Part shown: one piece after another, positions 1 through 12,560 of the stretch
Numbering within the stretch: position 1 is the stretch's first letter
Layout of the letters: every line of letters starts with the position of its first letter
Source: Ceriagrion tenellum
Taxonomy: Eukaryota > Arthropoda > Insecta > Odonata > Coenagrionidae
Reading direction: 5' to 3'
NCBI GenBank assembly: GCA_963169105.1
Contig: OY720633.1
Span: 39,944,795-40,008,794, forward strand
DNA: 64,000 nucleotides
Notes under the pieces: model-generated
The model's input: the letters and a program-made list of their open reading frames with translations, nothing else
Databases searched by the model: none
What the model was told of the DNA's origin: nothing
Translations under genes and position numbers: made by a program

Positions 1-1
1 A

Positions 2-24
2 CCTGCCTGCCACATGCAGGCAGG
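2..24. repeat. Short perfect hairpin
   Basis: CCTGCCTGC (2-10) and GCAGGCAGG (16-24) are exact reverse complements around a 5-base loop. It sits at the window edge, so it could be the end of a larger element that is cut off. No function can be assigned. Confidence 0.6.
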
Positions 25-360
25 GGACAAGAGCGCCACGGTGAAGGTATGAATGGTCATCAAACCCTCGTCCGGGCCCAAAATTGCTTAACTTCAGTGA
101 TCTTACGGGAACTGGTGTTTCAATGAGGCTAGGCCCTTACCCAGAAGTGAATCATTGAAGAAGCGAAGGTGAAATTGGAGTAGGAAAGGAAAAAAAAAAT
201 CAACGAGCCCATATTCTTTCGTTAAGACTAGGCTTATGCCGACGAAGAGTTCCTTCATTCCTCATGTAATCCTCCCCTTATGAACTCACTACGGTTGATC
301 AGGCCATTAGAACAAAAGCAGGGAAATTGACTGCAGAACAGACAGGTTGAAATTTCCCGT

Positions 361-412
361 GTCACTTTCGTGGCCTTTGGTCTATGATCATTGTTGTCGG
401 TCGCCTCCCCTA
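361..412 (+). mobile_element. Fragment of SINE-like repeat (tail region)
   Basis: Bases 393-410 are the exact reverse complement of 1790-1807 (18 bp), inside the longer SINE-like copy at 1786-2080. Similarity continues weakly on the inner side. This piece therefore lies in the opposite orientation to that copy and holds only the end distant from the tRNA-like head. Family membership is inferred from this match alone. Confidence 0.45.
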
Positions 413-1785
413 TGAACCACTTAGTTATTTTAGAGGAACATGAAAGCTTAGCAGCACAGATAAATAACTTATGTCCAGAATTCAGGATGGTTGGAAAGTT
501 TATATATTTGTAAGGATTATGTATTAAACTATCTGTGTCCGGCATGCGTTTCAATGCCTCTTTTTTTCTAGTAGGCGCACATGTACAAAGCAGACACATT
601 TACATGTACAAACTAAATGTAAGGCAATACTTTTTGTGTATTAAATTAAATATATAAATATAATATAATAAATATATAAATAAATAATAAAATTTTAAAA
701 AATAAATAAAATAAAAAAGTATTCAATTGCTTTGGAATGTACAATATTTTTGCAAGTAAATAAAATATTCTATTGATGAATTAGGGCAAAAATATAAGAT
801 TTGCGATCTAAAAAATCCTACTCTAGGAAAAAGCGAAGCGTATACGAAAATCAAACGCAAGAATTGGAAAAAAATCTAACAAAGAGACCACTGCTCCAAA
901 TTTTATTCTACGCTCAAGTAAACCTTTTAACGCAAATTATGTCTCACTTATATGATTATGATTCACGTGATGGGGCAGCCCGTAAACGATCTGAATCGTC
1001 GCTTGCTTGTCATTCCTCGCTTGTTTGAGAAGCTCTTTTGCCAACACTCGTTTGTTGAAACGATTCGCGCTCCACCTATTACACATTGGATTTTATGATT
1101 CAGAAATCTTTGCGGGCGCGCGTACAACTACTCACCAAAGTTTCATTATAATCTAATGAATGGTATTTGGACGCGTAGAAGACGAAAAAACAAACATTCA
1201 TTTTTATATGTTAAATATAGCGTATTGCTGAGTACAGGCGATGTAAGTCGGCTGATCATTTGCAGCTATTCCAATTTTAATATCCACTGACTGGAATCAT
1301 TCTCGATTAGCTTGGTTGTTTTTCACCTCAATGAGTAACCAACTTTCCAGAAAGCCTCGCTGCTTCATCCTGAACGTGTTTGAAGGATCGATTACATGTG
1401 CCGTTCCCGTTCGTTCCCGTGTCTGTTTCTTTGTCATCAACTCGGGGATCGTTGGCGGAACCGAAGGCCCCAGACAGAAAAAGCACGGTGAAAGGGAAGG
1501 TGCTAAAAAATTTAGCGCGTCGCTCTGTCGTTAAATCAGATCCGACGATCGCATCGTCTCTACAGAAGGGCACTTGTTTTCTCGTTCTGACGACCTCCGT
1601 CATTGGCTGTTATTCGCCCCTTATCTTGTAGGGTCTAATGGAAACGAACCGTGCGGGAGAGCAGATTTGAGAGCGGATGTGGTTTATCGTTTACAGTCCT
1701 CGCGAAAGTTGTCGTAAGCTGAAGTATTTTTATTTTTCGAGTTTTTTCCCGTAAGGATTTTTACAGTTGTTGAATTGGATGGGAT
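413..1785. other. No recognised gene
   Basis: The stretch holds an A/T-only low-complexity block near 619-719 and a more GC-rich patch at about 1370-1600, where three short frames are open on both strands without recognisable protein similarity. I see no splice-supported exon, RNA gene or transposon terminus. Confidence 0.5.
619..719. repeat. AT-rich low-complexity tract
   Basis: Almost pure A and T with runs of TAAATA, ATAAATAA and AAATAAAATAA. This is simple-sequence DNA with no coding potential. Confidence 0.8.
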
Positions 1786-2080
1786 GTTTGGGGAGGCGAC
1801 CGACAACTAAGGTCATTTGGACCATAGGGGAATGTAAGGGAGGAAGGGTGGAGAGAAACCCAGCGTCGGCATGAGTCTGCTCTTATCGAAAGACGCCAAG
1901 GGGACCACGGTTTATCGTCTCATCTGACATTCGGAGTACTGTACTTAAAGTGCCCTTCGCAAGACACTTGAAGTAGGGATCGGGTTTCCAATGGAAAACA
2001 TCTTCCTCTGCAGGGATTTGAACCCTGGCCGTCCGTGTGGGTAGCCATTACTCTAGCCACTACACCAACCCAGTGTCGTT
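1786..2080 (-). mobile_element. SINE-like element with tRNA-like head
   Basis: Read on the minus strand, 2072-2010 resembles an RNA polymerase III promoter region. An A-box-like TGGTGTAGTGG is followed about 30 bases later by a B-box-like GGGTTCAAATCC, close to the tRNA consensus GGTTCGANTCC. The body extends to an end at 1790-1807 that recurs inverted at 393-410 and, diverged, at 21404-21445. The middle (1849-1886) aligns to 17372-17409 at about 74% identity by eye. Tandem A/B boxes plus several dispersed partial copies fit a tRNA-derived SINE family. I saw no clear target-site duplication or poly-A tail, so the exact ends are approximate, and it could be an inactive tRNA pseudogene fused to another repeat. 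Confidence 0.55.
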
Positions 2081-5000
2081 TATTGAAGAATCATATTCAA
2101 ATAGTTTTTTATAGGGTTTTAATTTTGCGACTACGGCTTCAGATTAGCTATTTGACAATGATATGTGTCAATTTTTCAGTTTCATCAATAATGGATGATG
2201 AGATAGTGAGGCAACGAAATAACCTAAACTCCCTAAAGCCAAGAATATATTTAAAATTTGTCTGCTATTACCATTATGTATTGTAGGTTGCTAGAAGCTT
2301 AAATCTTGAAGGTGGTATTCGATCGAGAATTTACGAAGCCTAGGGTTGTTGCTCTATCGATATTTGTCACCTGTTTCATGTGGCTATTTTTACATTTGTC
2401 TTGCTTCCATACGTATTTTATACCAATATTTGCAAAATTAAGACTCGAAAGAGTATGGAATGATATCCCGAAAATAGTGAAGTTGCAGTAGTTATTTCAA
2501 AGTTTGCTGTATATGATGTTTGTAATTTTGAAAATACCGTTTGGGGGCGCTGACATTACCTCTTGCGCTGATTTTAGACGTCAAAAATAGGCAATAAGAG
2601 TCATAGTTAAGATTCCAAGGACAAGCAGCTGTAGATCTTACTTAATAAATCTAAACATTCTTACTCTTCCCTGTTTGTATATATTCCATTCGGTATTTAT
2701 GTGCATCAAAATGAAGCCCCTCTCAACCTGAATACTAATTCTGATGTTCATCAGTATCGTACCAGAGATTGTTATGACATGAGATTAACTGTCTACAACT
2801 CAGCCATGTTTGCAAAGAGCCTGGGGTATGCTGGTGTTAAATTTATAAATGCTCTGCCATGAAATTTGAGGGAAATACATGGTTTTGGCTCATTCAATAC
2901 TTAACTCCACCAATTTCTTTGTGATCATCAATGCTGTACCATTCATTAATTTATGTCTCATTCATTTGGAAAATGAAATTTTCTCCTCTGATGCACTGGT
3001 ATTTATGCTACCAGTTAACTATTTTAGTTGAACTCTGTTTGATTATATATTTATTTAGTGATAATATTAGATAAATTGCAAGTAAATATGATATCTACGT
3101 TGAGTGCAATATCAACTATTGCACTGCTTGTGAGTAGGAATAGTGACTTGTTCCGTTCTTTTTAACAAACCTGCCTTTTGGAAACTAATATAAAATATTA
3201 TTATTATTGCGTTCTATACGTTAAGAATTTGAACTGAAAAATGCACTGCTGAAGAATTTTTGGGCAGTTAACCAACTGTTATATTACAGGTTGAAATAAT
3301 TGTAGGTGTGGGAAGGAAAAATGACATTATTTTTCAGTATTAATTATTCGTTTAGTGCACCATAAAAAATTTCAAATAGCGACTCATGCTAATGTTTCTG
3401 CGCCGTCTGAGATTTGAAAGCGGAAATTACGAGTCTTACGTTCTGGGACGGTTTTTTCCACTGCAGCATTATTTTTTGTTCTGATTTGTATTTTAAATCG
3501 CATTATAATCTGTAGGTTTGTTCCAAAAGAGTGCTTCGATCTATATTCGAAATAAAATAAATACTGTTTTAAAAAGGATAAGTATCGTCTTCAAGCCTCT
3601 GGGTCGTGTGTAGGAAAATGGTCGTTCTTTTCCTTTCCAAAGGCGGAGAAACTTGATTTTCGGCGAGTGAACAGTAAATATTTGTCCCTAATTTTCTCCT
3701 CAATAACCTGTTTGAGCGAAGTTGGATATGGTTGACTGGACTCGTTTGAAGGAGAGAGGCGACTTTGAATACGGAGTGTTGATTGGGACGACGCAAAAAG
3801 GCGTCCCTGGTGAGGGCTGTCAGAATGAAACTCATGGACGCTGAATCTTAACAAATAATGACTACTAAATGTACACACCTGCAAAAACGGACGAAATAAA
3901 GTTGCTTGTTATTAGAAGACGGTTGTAGCAGAGAGAGGGATTGTTGCTTTTAATCAGGCATGTAAAAGCAGTAGTGTCGCGTATAAAATAGCGTATTGGA
4001 GTATAATATAAGCTAGTAATGATCAAATAATATAGATGAGAATGATAAAATGCGGAGCTTGGAGAAAATTGGGACGGAGTGGAGTGTATAATTAGATCAC
4101 GATGAATTTCATATGAATACAGCTTATGTTTATGAATGTAGGTAAAATATTTTCTGTTGCCTATTTTGTGTTTTGATTTACATTGCAGTTTACCTTCTTT
4201 ACGAGTGGCTATTAGATGAATTATCTTTGTTTTTGAATTATTTAAAAATGTTTATATTTACCTCCCATAGTGGTCGTGGCCTCGGAAATGGTAGAACTTC
4301 GAAAAAAATCTGCGTTTAATCACTATAAACGTTTAAATAGGCATAGGTAATTAGGAAAGGCGGAGGTAAATCTTAGGTAGAAGTCTATCAGCAAATTGAA
4401 AAATATAAGTTTTATGTCATTATATGAAACAATATGTCTTGAAGAAAGTATTAGACGAAAACGGCCGTCGGATTTCAATTTTACTTTAACGGTGGTGTCT
4501 GGGTTAACCGTATTTTTGGATATTTAGGCTGTATTTAAATATTATAGGCCAATTGATAAACCATTTTTGTTCACATTTATACAATTTTTGTTAATTAAAA
4601 ACTCAGTACACTGAACACTCATGTCACGTTATCAATCCTCGCGAATCATCTCATTATTCCGAGAAAGTTATCGCGAGAGTGGTACCCTGTGGTTTTCTGC
4701 TTTTGCTCTAGATAACCTCTCCTCTCCTGCCACTTCTTTTCTTACTTATTTTAAGCTGAAACAGGGAAAATCTGCCAGTTATGGAGGGTGGGGCTGTCAT
4801 AGGCGCAATGTGTGTTTATCTACATACATTTCCTTCAAACTGAACTTACTGTCACCCGTGGCGAAGGAGGGGGGAATAAAATTTCATATATTTCACGAAA
4901 TTTTGTTTAATTTTATTTCGTATCGTTTCGAAGAAGAGGATAAATAGGAGAAAATAAAAGAAACTAAATTCCGGAGCTGGAACGACGTGCAAGTGCATTA

Positions 5001-8000
5001 ATTCAGTCCATTAATTAACTTCATATCCCACATACGTACTCAAGAATGTATTAAGAATATCTGTTTATCTAAACGGCACGAATATTATTTGTTGGTGTAA
5101 TTATCCCTGGCGTATTTGAATAGCACCTTTCATTCCAGTTGCGTTGGTAATTCATATTTCTAGGTGGATTTTGTTAAGTGATATGGAAATTGCCATTACT
5201 TTGTGCACAATTTTATTGTGACCCGCTAGCAATAGTAAAAAAATGATGTGCCGCGTATATTTTGCAGAGAGATATCAAATCCTTAGAAAGACAAAAACCG
5301 TTCAATCTGTGGAAACGTAAAAATCCTTAAGTTATGATTAATTTTAAACCTACTGTTAATATTATTCCCCAGATTTTAGTGAAACTGATAGCCCACGTGC
5401 CCCCTTAATTACAAAGCGCTCTCCAAGATGGGTAATTAGCTCCTATGGGTTAAAAAGTTTAAGATAACACCTTAGCTCTCCAGAAGGCGGAAAATTGAAA
5501 AAGTTAAATTGAGATCTCTCCTTTGGCCGAATTCCTCCGAAATGCCGAAATGAGCTGATTAGGTATTTAAGGAGATTATGAACAGAAATCCTCGTGAAAT
5601 TTTTGGGAGTTCTTCTTGTAATTGGATTTTTGAAAATGTGTAAGGTGTGGAGATATGGCGATGGAATATATCTTTAGAAAAAATTCAGGTTTAATTAATC
5701 AAAATAAGAAGTTAGTAAATGAAGTCTGCGTTAGGGGAAAGTGGTGCTAGATATTAAAAGGATCTTGAAAAATATTTTTCAAGGAGTGGTGAAACTGAGC
5801 AATGTAGATCACTACTGCTGGTAATTTAACATATAATTCTAATGAAATAAATTCATATGCATGTAAACTTAAAGTGATCAGTCAATATAATGGAATATTG
5901 GAATATATTGGAATGGAATATTCTGAGCACACTTAGATCCACTAATTTAATTAAGAATGGAGTTTAAACAAAAAGGGATTGTGGTGAAAGGTGAAGATTG
6001 TCCTGAAATTGGTACGGAGTGATTGATATCTGCCAATATTCGCAGTAACGACTTCCGCCGATGATGAGCCTAATTGCTCTCTAATAAAAATGGTAGGCAA
6101 AAGCAGTGTATGCTATAAAAATCTCTCTACTCTGAAAGAATTGGAATATGAAGCTTCTGCTCTCTTAGGAAACGATACTTCATTTGTTGTGGATAAAATA
6201 CAAGGAGAATTCGAAGTCAAGTAAGGTGATTTATGTTTAAAAACCAAAATAATGATAACATTTGTGTGAATCACAGTTGTTAAGGGGCAAAAAAACAAGC
6301 CACCGCGTAAAAATCATCCCATGGGAATACAATCCATAAGTTTCTAATTGGACGTTCGGCGCGACGAGATTAAAATGCGTCGGAATGATCACTCATGTGT
6401 TTCCATAGAAGCGTTTTTAGTACAAGCCGTTGACGTATATATTTTTGTTCATAAAATGAAGTGTTCTATATTCTCTCCGACCAAAAATTACATGATGAAG
6501 GACTATTTCCTGTCTGCAAAATTACGACCTGTGAATATGCACACCATATGCTGTCATTTCTTTGGAAGGCGCTAAGAATAATCAAGAAAGAAATGCTCAG
6601 AACATAAAGAATGGTACTGATGGCATATGTGCTGAGGATGTGCTCAGAAAATACCTACGGTACTAGTTAATTCACGCAGTACATACTGAATATATGCTCA
6701 ACGAACATCAGAAGCACAAGTCTGCGCTGAAAATTATTTTCTCTGGGCTCAAGTCCAGCACTAGTTCTATCAGTATTAGCCAGTTATGTACTCAGTAAAT
6801 TAACACATCACATGTGTTAACTGTTTTTACTATACATTTTTTGTCTCAATGTAACAGTATCGTTTAAAGGTAATTGTTAGCAATAAGGTTTTAATTGTGT
6901 GTGATCGTAGTTGAGGAAAAATAAAACCTAAACTAAGTCGATAATTAGTTGTTTTTCCATCCAATTATTTGTGACCTCTGTGGTATAAACGTGGTGTTAG
7001 CTGAATCAATAGATAATCTTGTCAAAGCTTATTGCAATATCAATCAATTCCACCAATAGTTTCCGGCGTAATTAATGGTTCAGTGACATCTTTCATGCAC
7101 TAAAATCAAATCCCTGGTTTGGCTATCTTCATGTTATTACTCACTGTGCATTATACTGCGAGAACTAATTTTTAAAAGAGAATGTCATGATGATATACCA
7201 ATACCATACCATCCCATCGCAATCTGTCGTAAGGAAATTATTACGCATTGATATGCCGCCCATGTTATGCATGATAATCAAGATATTCCCTCTTTGATGA
7301 AGATCAGAACTTTCTTGGAACATCCTCAGGATCCTATCGTAGCTTGTCCTCGTCAGTGTATTCTCAGCATGAACTCGAAACGTTTTCTCATAATTTTGAA
7401 CTCTCGTCACTCCCTTAATTTTTGCCATTTGCATGAAGATTATATCTGCTTAGTGCCTTCGTCCCTAATGGACATTTTTCATACAGAGCATGTTTTTGCA
7501 TAAGAATGTGATTGGTAGCACGGTCCGAGCACACACTACTTCTAATGGCATATGTTGAGTTGTACCTGTCCAAAAGATGGTAAGAACGTTCCCATGATAC
7601 GTGCTCGGAAGGAGATTCACTACAGATCCTCATATTGTTCTCGTTGCTGAAAATCAGCAGAGAATTATCTACCCATATCTCTTTAAGATAAGCGCTTTAT
7701 TTATTCATAAACTATCATTTCCATGCCCCTCACAAGATGTGTCCTACGCCATCAACATTTCTTGGTTGTTCTGGGCCTTCCATAAGCAGGTATTTATAAT
7801 TCAATAATTTCTGTCAAACGTGTCTGTTAAAGGGACTCCCATACGACCGTGGAATATGACTGCAAGCTTACTCGGCGAATTAAGACAAGCATTTAATTCA
7901 GTTGTTGGGTTACTTTTTGTGCTCTTCAAATTTCTTATACTCTACATAAAGGGTATGCATTTTTACTTTCCGATAGCGATCGATAGCATTTACCTTTTGC

Positions 8001-8799
8001 TCATGCCTAGCAATCACGTTTTTAAGCCCAAAAACGTAAATATTTTCTCTTTTCCAATATTAGAATCTCTATTATCTCCAAAACACTTTAGTTGAGAGAA
8101 TATAGAAGAAGTTACTTTCCCTTCCAGTATTTATTTCGGGTAGCTATTAATTCTCAGAATGATTCCAATAAGTTTGTTTCTTCTACTTCTCAGAATTTTT
8201 ATTTAATATCAGTTCCACTTTGTTACTCTTTTGAGTTCGCTAAATATTCTCTCCGTCAGTTTAATCGTTATAATCCTCCTGTTACATCACATTTCCCTTT
8301 TCGTACTATATTTTTGTACCAGTCCAGCTCTTTACTAGACTTACGGCTCATATATCCAAGAAATCAAGCCGGAAAAAGAAACACTGAACTCTGTGAGATG
8401 GAAGTTTTCTTGGAAGTTATTTGATTGGAGATGGGGCTGAAAGTGAATGGAATATTTAATGACTGTGATGAGAGGAGAGCAGAGAATTTGAGCGGCTGAG
8501 GGCGAAGTAAATTGAAATGTGGGAAGTGACCAGCGAACGCTTCATCCGAGTGGGAATCGACAGAGGCTATGCATGCATGAACGTTTAGAGTGGCAATTAG
8601 AACGTGTAATAATGGATAATTGAAAGTATGCAAATTTAATAAAGGGAGCACGCCTGTATGATCACGTAGATCGCCGGATGTAAGAGGGAAAATCCAAAGA
8701 TAATTTGAAAGCCTTTGGCTCTTGAAGAGAATCATCCAAACTGCCAACGCCACTTGTTATCGTCGTATAAATAGGTACACTGATTACCGTGTTTCATGT

Positions 8800-8841
8800 G
8801 ACTACGTAAGAGCTACCGTTGACTACGTATAAGCCACTGTT
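8800..8841. repeat. Two-unit 21-bp tandem repeat
   Basis: GACTACGTAAGAGCTACCGTT is followed directly by GACTACGTATAAGCCACTGTT, 18 of 21 positions matching. It looks like replication slippage. Confidence 0.6.
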
Positions 8842-10233
8842 TGGTGTCGATAAGCAAATGCCATTCATTCTCCTAACATCGACTCTTTTTCTATCCCGAG
8901 GAATGCTTATATTCTCTCTTATAGATTCAATTCTCTTTATGCAGACTCTGAAAATAGAGCTTACTTAGCTTTCCTGCTACTAAAGGAATTCTTCGCTCAT
9001 CATGCGCTATGGTGATATTCAAATGCTCCACCTTTAGATAATCTCAGACCATGCTTGAAAAATTCAAGAAGCTTTCGATATCGAAGAAGTTAGAGGAAAA
9101 TTTTATCCATGTATTTTTATTCTGTCACCCTCTATTTGCTAACTAAGAAAAACAATTTTAGTAAAGAATTTCCATGTTCCCTGTTGGAAATACTTCCGGT
9201 TCTCGCTTCTTCTTTTCTTTGTGCCGAATATTCGCTCTAGTAGCAGGCAAATTCACTAGGAACAATTACGGTTATCCATTGCTACAGCTGTTCATTTTCA
9301 TCGTTCCTGGACGATTTTGCCTGCTATTCCTCGGCTTACAGAAATGAAGACGCAAAAGAAGCGGGAAGCCATACTAAAAGGAGATGTAAATTGCTGCAAA
9401 AGTATGATTAATTAACTTACTATCCTCAGAGAATTAGTATCTTGCTTTAAGTGGGGAAAACGAAGCAGGAGAAGTGGGACAGAAAATTGAGTCATGTTAT
9501 TAATGTACAAATGTTGTCTTTGGGTGACTAAGAATCTGTGACTTTCAAAACTAAGGTCTTACGATGAGAGTTAAACGGTATTCATCACCTCTAATATGAA
9601 TTGTGCATGGATTCAGAGCTAGGTATTTTAAATTAATAAATTGTGTCTCTTTGTATTTGGCACGCCTACATTTTTTTTAATATCAGGTATTAATGCTCTT
9701 TCATAGCTTTAATAATACTCACACATTTACAAAATCGCACCTAAAAAATGAGCAACTGTGGTAGAATGATGAGATGGACGTATAAGAAATTGAAATTTGC
9801 CCGGTAAGGACTATCTGTGTCCTGTGATTATGTCGAATCCTGAAATGATGGATTAAGAAAAAGAGTATTACTGAAATGGCAGTTGTTGGGAGTCCTTGAA
9901 GGAATAAATTAATTCGAGAAAGGCCATTGAAATAGGCGTGGAAGAGGGGTGGCATTTGTACGAGTTGGAACCGTCCAAGGAAGAGAGTGGTTTTCTCTTT
10001 TGGGTCATTTGCTGTTGGGAAAGGGTGGATAAAGTTAAACGCCGCCGGAGAGAAATGCTCGGAGGGGGAACTAGAGACAGTGGGAGGAAGTGGAAGGAAA
10101 TGGAAGGTTTGAATTAAAGCCCTTCCATCCATTAAAGGGTTGAGCATTGGTGAATGATGGATTGAGGAAAGACGACGAAGTTCAGAAAGTGCTCACGCGA
10201 GAAAGGATAGACTCTATGGCCTTCGGAGTCATA

Positions 10234-10253
10234 CATAGCCTCTGGAGGCTATG
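10234..10253. repeat. Perfect 9-bp hairpin
   Basis: CATAGCCTC and GAGGCTATG are separated by only TG. The two bases leave a very tight loop, so it may matter as a DNA cruciform rather than as RNA. No neighbouring gene gives it a role. Confidence 0.6.
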
Positions 10254-10501
10254 ATACGAAATGAGGAACAATCAAACATATGGTGTAAGTGGCGACTTTT
10301 AAATGGTAAATTACGTTGTATTGTTTCTTAGAAGCCGTTTCCTGTTTGACAGCGTACAGAGAAATTACGAATTCAGTAACGAAATTTTCTGGAGGATGTT
10401 CAACCTAATAAACTAAATACATGTACTTATTTCAATTATCGTGTAAGTTATTTATTGTTACTGATTTTAAAAATGAAGCTTTTTTCTCTCTATAATGGTC
10501 A

Positions 10502-10550
10502 AACTCGGATCGACGAGTTGCCAGCGGCGGTGACGAGCTCATGCCGAGTT
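10502..10550. repeat. Imperfect inverted repeat
   Basis: AACTCGG at 10502-10508 pairs with CCGAGTT at 10544-10550, and TCAA/TTGA extends the outside with a bulge. The inner arms (CGACGAG and CTCGTC-type motifs) pair partly. It is GC-richer than its surroundings and could be a small fold-back remnant. Confidence 0.4.
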
Positions 10551-11791
10551 ATAGATTTGACCTCTCCAAATAAATTTTGAGAAATTTGCCATCAGAATTA
10601 TTTTTACCTATTCTCATTATTATATACTATAGGTTCTTTAAGTGTAGATAATGAAATCATGTAAGAGACGGAATCAGAGGATAACATTTTTAATGAAAGT
10701 TTTAGCTACATTATTACCAATGTGGTGAGTGTCATGCGTGCGATGACATGTACAGGGCATTCGTAAGTTAATAATTTATTAGGTAGATTTCACGAAAAAA
10801 TGTCATAAATTATTTATTTGTACGAAAATATATAGCATCACTATATGTTGGTCTTGAATGGAGTGTGATTATATCGGGCGAGTGCGTAATCAAACCACTC
10901 CTGAGGTTAACTTAACCAATACTATTACGAAACTTTCTTTCACAAATAGAATAAACTTACCATTGTCAAAAGGTAACTACAGTAGTGGTTATCACGTTGC
11001 TAAAGTTCGGGAGAAAAGTAAAATGAATTCGTCCCCTCGTTGCGCTTAATCACTCGTGGCTGCCTCTATTTTTCAGCATAGCTTTTGGCGCGACACGCCT
11101 TTTTTAGCAACATAACGTACGATTGCTCTGATGGATGGAAGTATACAGCCATCTCGTGTTCCAGGAGCATGAACGTCTGCCTAAGACCCTCGAACATAAC
11201 TTCTTAAGAGATTCAGGCGTCTTTTTTATGGAAACTTGGTTCTTTTTTACCAATGTCGACCCCTTGGGATAATAGAGTAAAGTCTATATCTTCTGACAGC
11301 CCCTGCATAGGCGAACTTTCACTGTATTGAGTTACGAGGGCTGGAACATCTTGGGCGAGCGAAACATCGGACTCCCATATCCGCTTGTCCGTGGATCAGC
11401 TTCCTACTTTCGAATGCACCCTTCGCTTCTTCGAAGGGAAAACCTCTCTGGAGAGGATTGGCACCCTCTCTCCCTATTTTGTCTTCCTCAACATCCTCTC
11501 CTTCGTCGCTTTGTGAAGGGTCTCTCCCCTGTTTCCCTTCCTGTAACCTTCCTTCTCGTTGATCTTTCTCATTTCCCTCACCCTTACCAACGATTCCTCC
11601 CTTTTAGGTGTGATGTTTAACCTCCACAGATTAAGTTAAATACCTGCGGTTGATCGTCACCTCGAACGCTTCATTGAGAGAAGGTATTTGGAACGTTAGT
11701 GCGTTTGCATTGATGTCACTTTTATGTTAGTTTGGGAGCCGCTCGGATTTCAGGATGTTACATTCTTAGATTAGTGGAAATATTTAAATGA

Positions 11792-12560
11792 GGCTTGCTT
11801 AATAGTGACTCGATTGCCGTAATACTCTAAATGCTAAAGAAATGCTAAAGGATGGAAATAAAAATGCAAGGAAGAGCCGCAGGCTTAGTTATCCATTTTA
11901 AAATGAATTGCAAGAATCTACGAAAAAATATTCAAATGAAGTTTGCTTCATGGTGACACGATTACTGTTTTATTCTCGCTCTTTGTCTCTGAAACTGATA
12001 GAAGCGACTGAAAATGAAAGAAACAATTTGAATATGATTTCAAAAATATCTTCCTTCTCCGCAACTTATAAAAATCATTACTAGAACCAACAACAAGACA
12101 CTCCACCGCAACGTAATACACAAGTGTTTTGTGCCGAAAATTGCGCGCTACATTCTCTCAAGTTAGACCACAACTTGAGTACTCTGCATATACTATGCTA
12201 AAGAAATACTAAAGGATAGAAATAAAAATGCAAGGAATAGCCGCAGGCTTAGTTTAAAAAAAGTGACGAGAGTTTGAAATACCGTTGAAGGAAGGTTAGG
12301 AGCCGATAGAGATTCAGGAACCTACACTGTGGTGTAAGATAACTGGAAAAATCAGATGGCGGTTGTTTCATGGTGACACACGTGTCGTATTTGTCCTGCC
12401 CTTAGTCTCTGGAATCGGTAGAAGCGACAAAATATAAAGACACACTTCCAATCAAATATGTATTTAAAAGGAAAATGTACTCATCTTGGTGATATAATTT
12501 CAAATTCAAGATATCAGTGCCAGACCCTACAAATAAGACGCTCTACCACAATCATAATTT
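11792..12560. repeat. Degenerate local repeat, offset about 420-440 bp
   Basis: The phrase around CATGGTGACAC recurs at 11949 and 12369, and GAAGCGAC at 12001 and 12421, both with an offset of 420. A later phrase (ACTCCACCGCAA / GCTCTACCACAA) recurs with an offset of 440. Separately, the 60-bp block 11831-11890 recurs at 12195-12254 (offset 364) with only a few mismatches. A third, poorer version of the first phrase occurs near 11790-11815. The two offsets imply duplication followed by rearrangement or insertion. No coding frame runs through it. Confidence 0.65.

Larger units (their letters stand above)
2081..11779. other. No recognised gene (about 9.7 kb)
   Basis: Anonymous AT-rich DNA. Open frames here are short, mutually overlapping on opposite strands, and rich in residues expected from T-rich DNA (Phe, Ser, Leu). 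None shows a domain I recognise. The only local structures noted are a 21-bp tandem pair at 8800-8841, a hairpin at 10234-10253 and an imperfect inverted repeat at 10502-10550. Confidence 0.5.

Noticed and set aside
2010..2072. Functional tRNA gene on the minus strand
   Set aside because: A- and B-box-like motifs are present but the arms do not give a cloverleaf by eye, and matching partial copies elsewhere favour a SINE.
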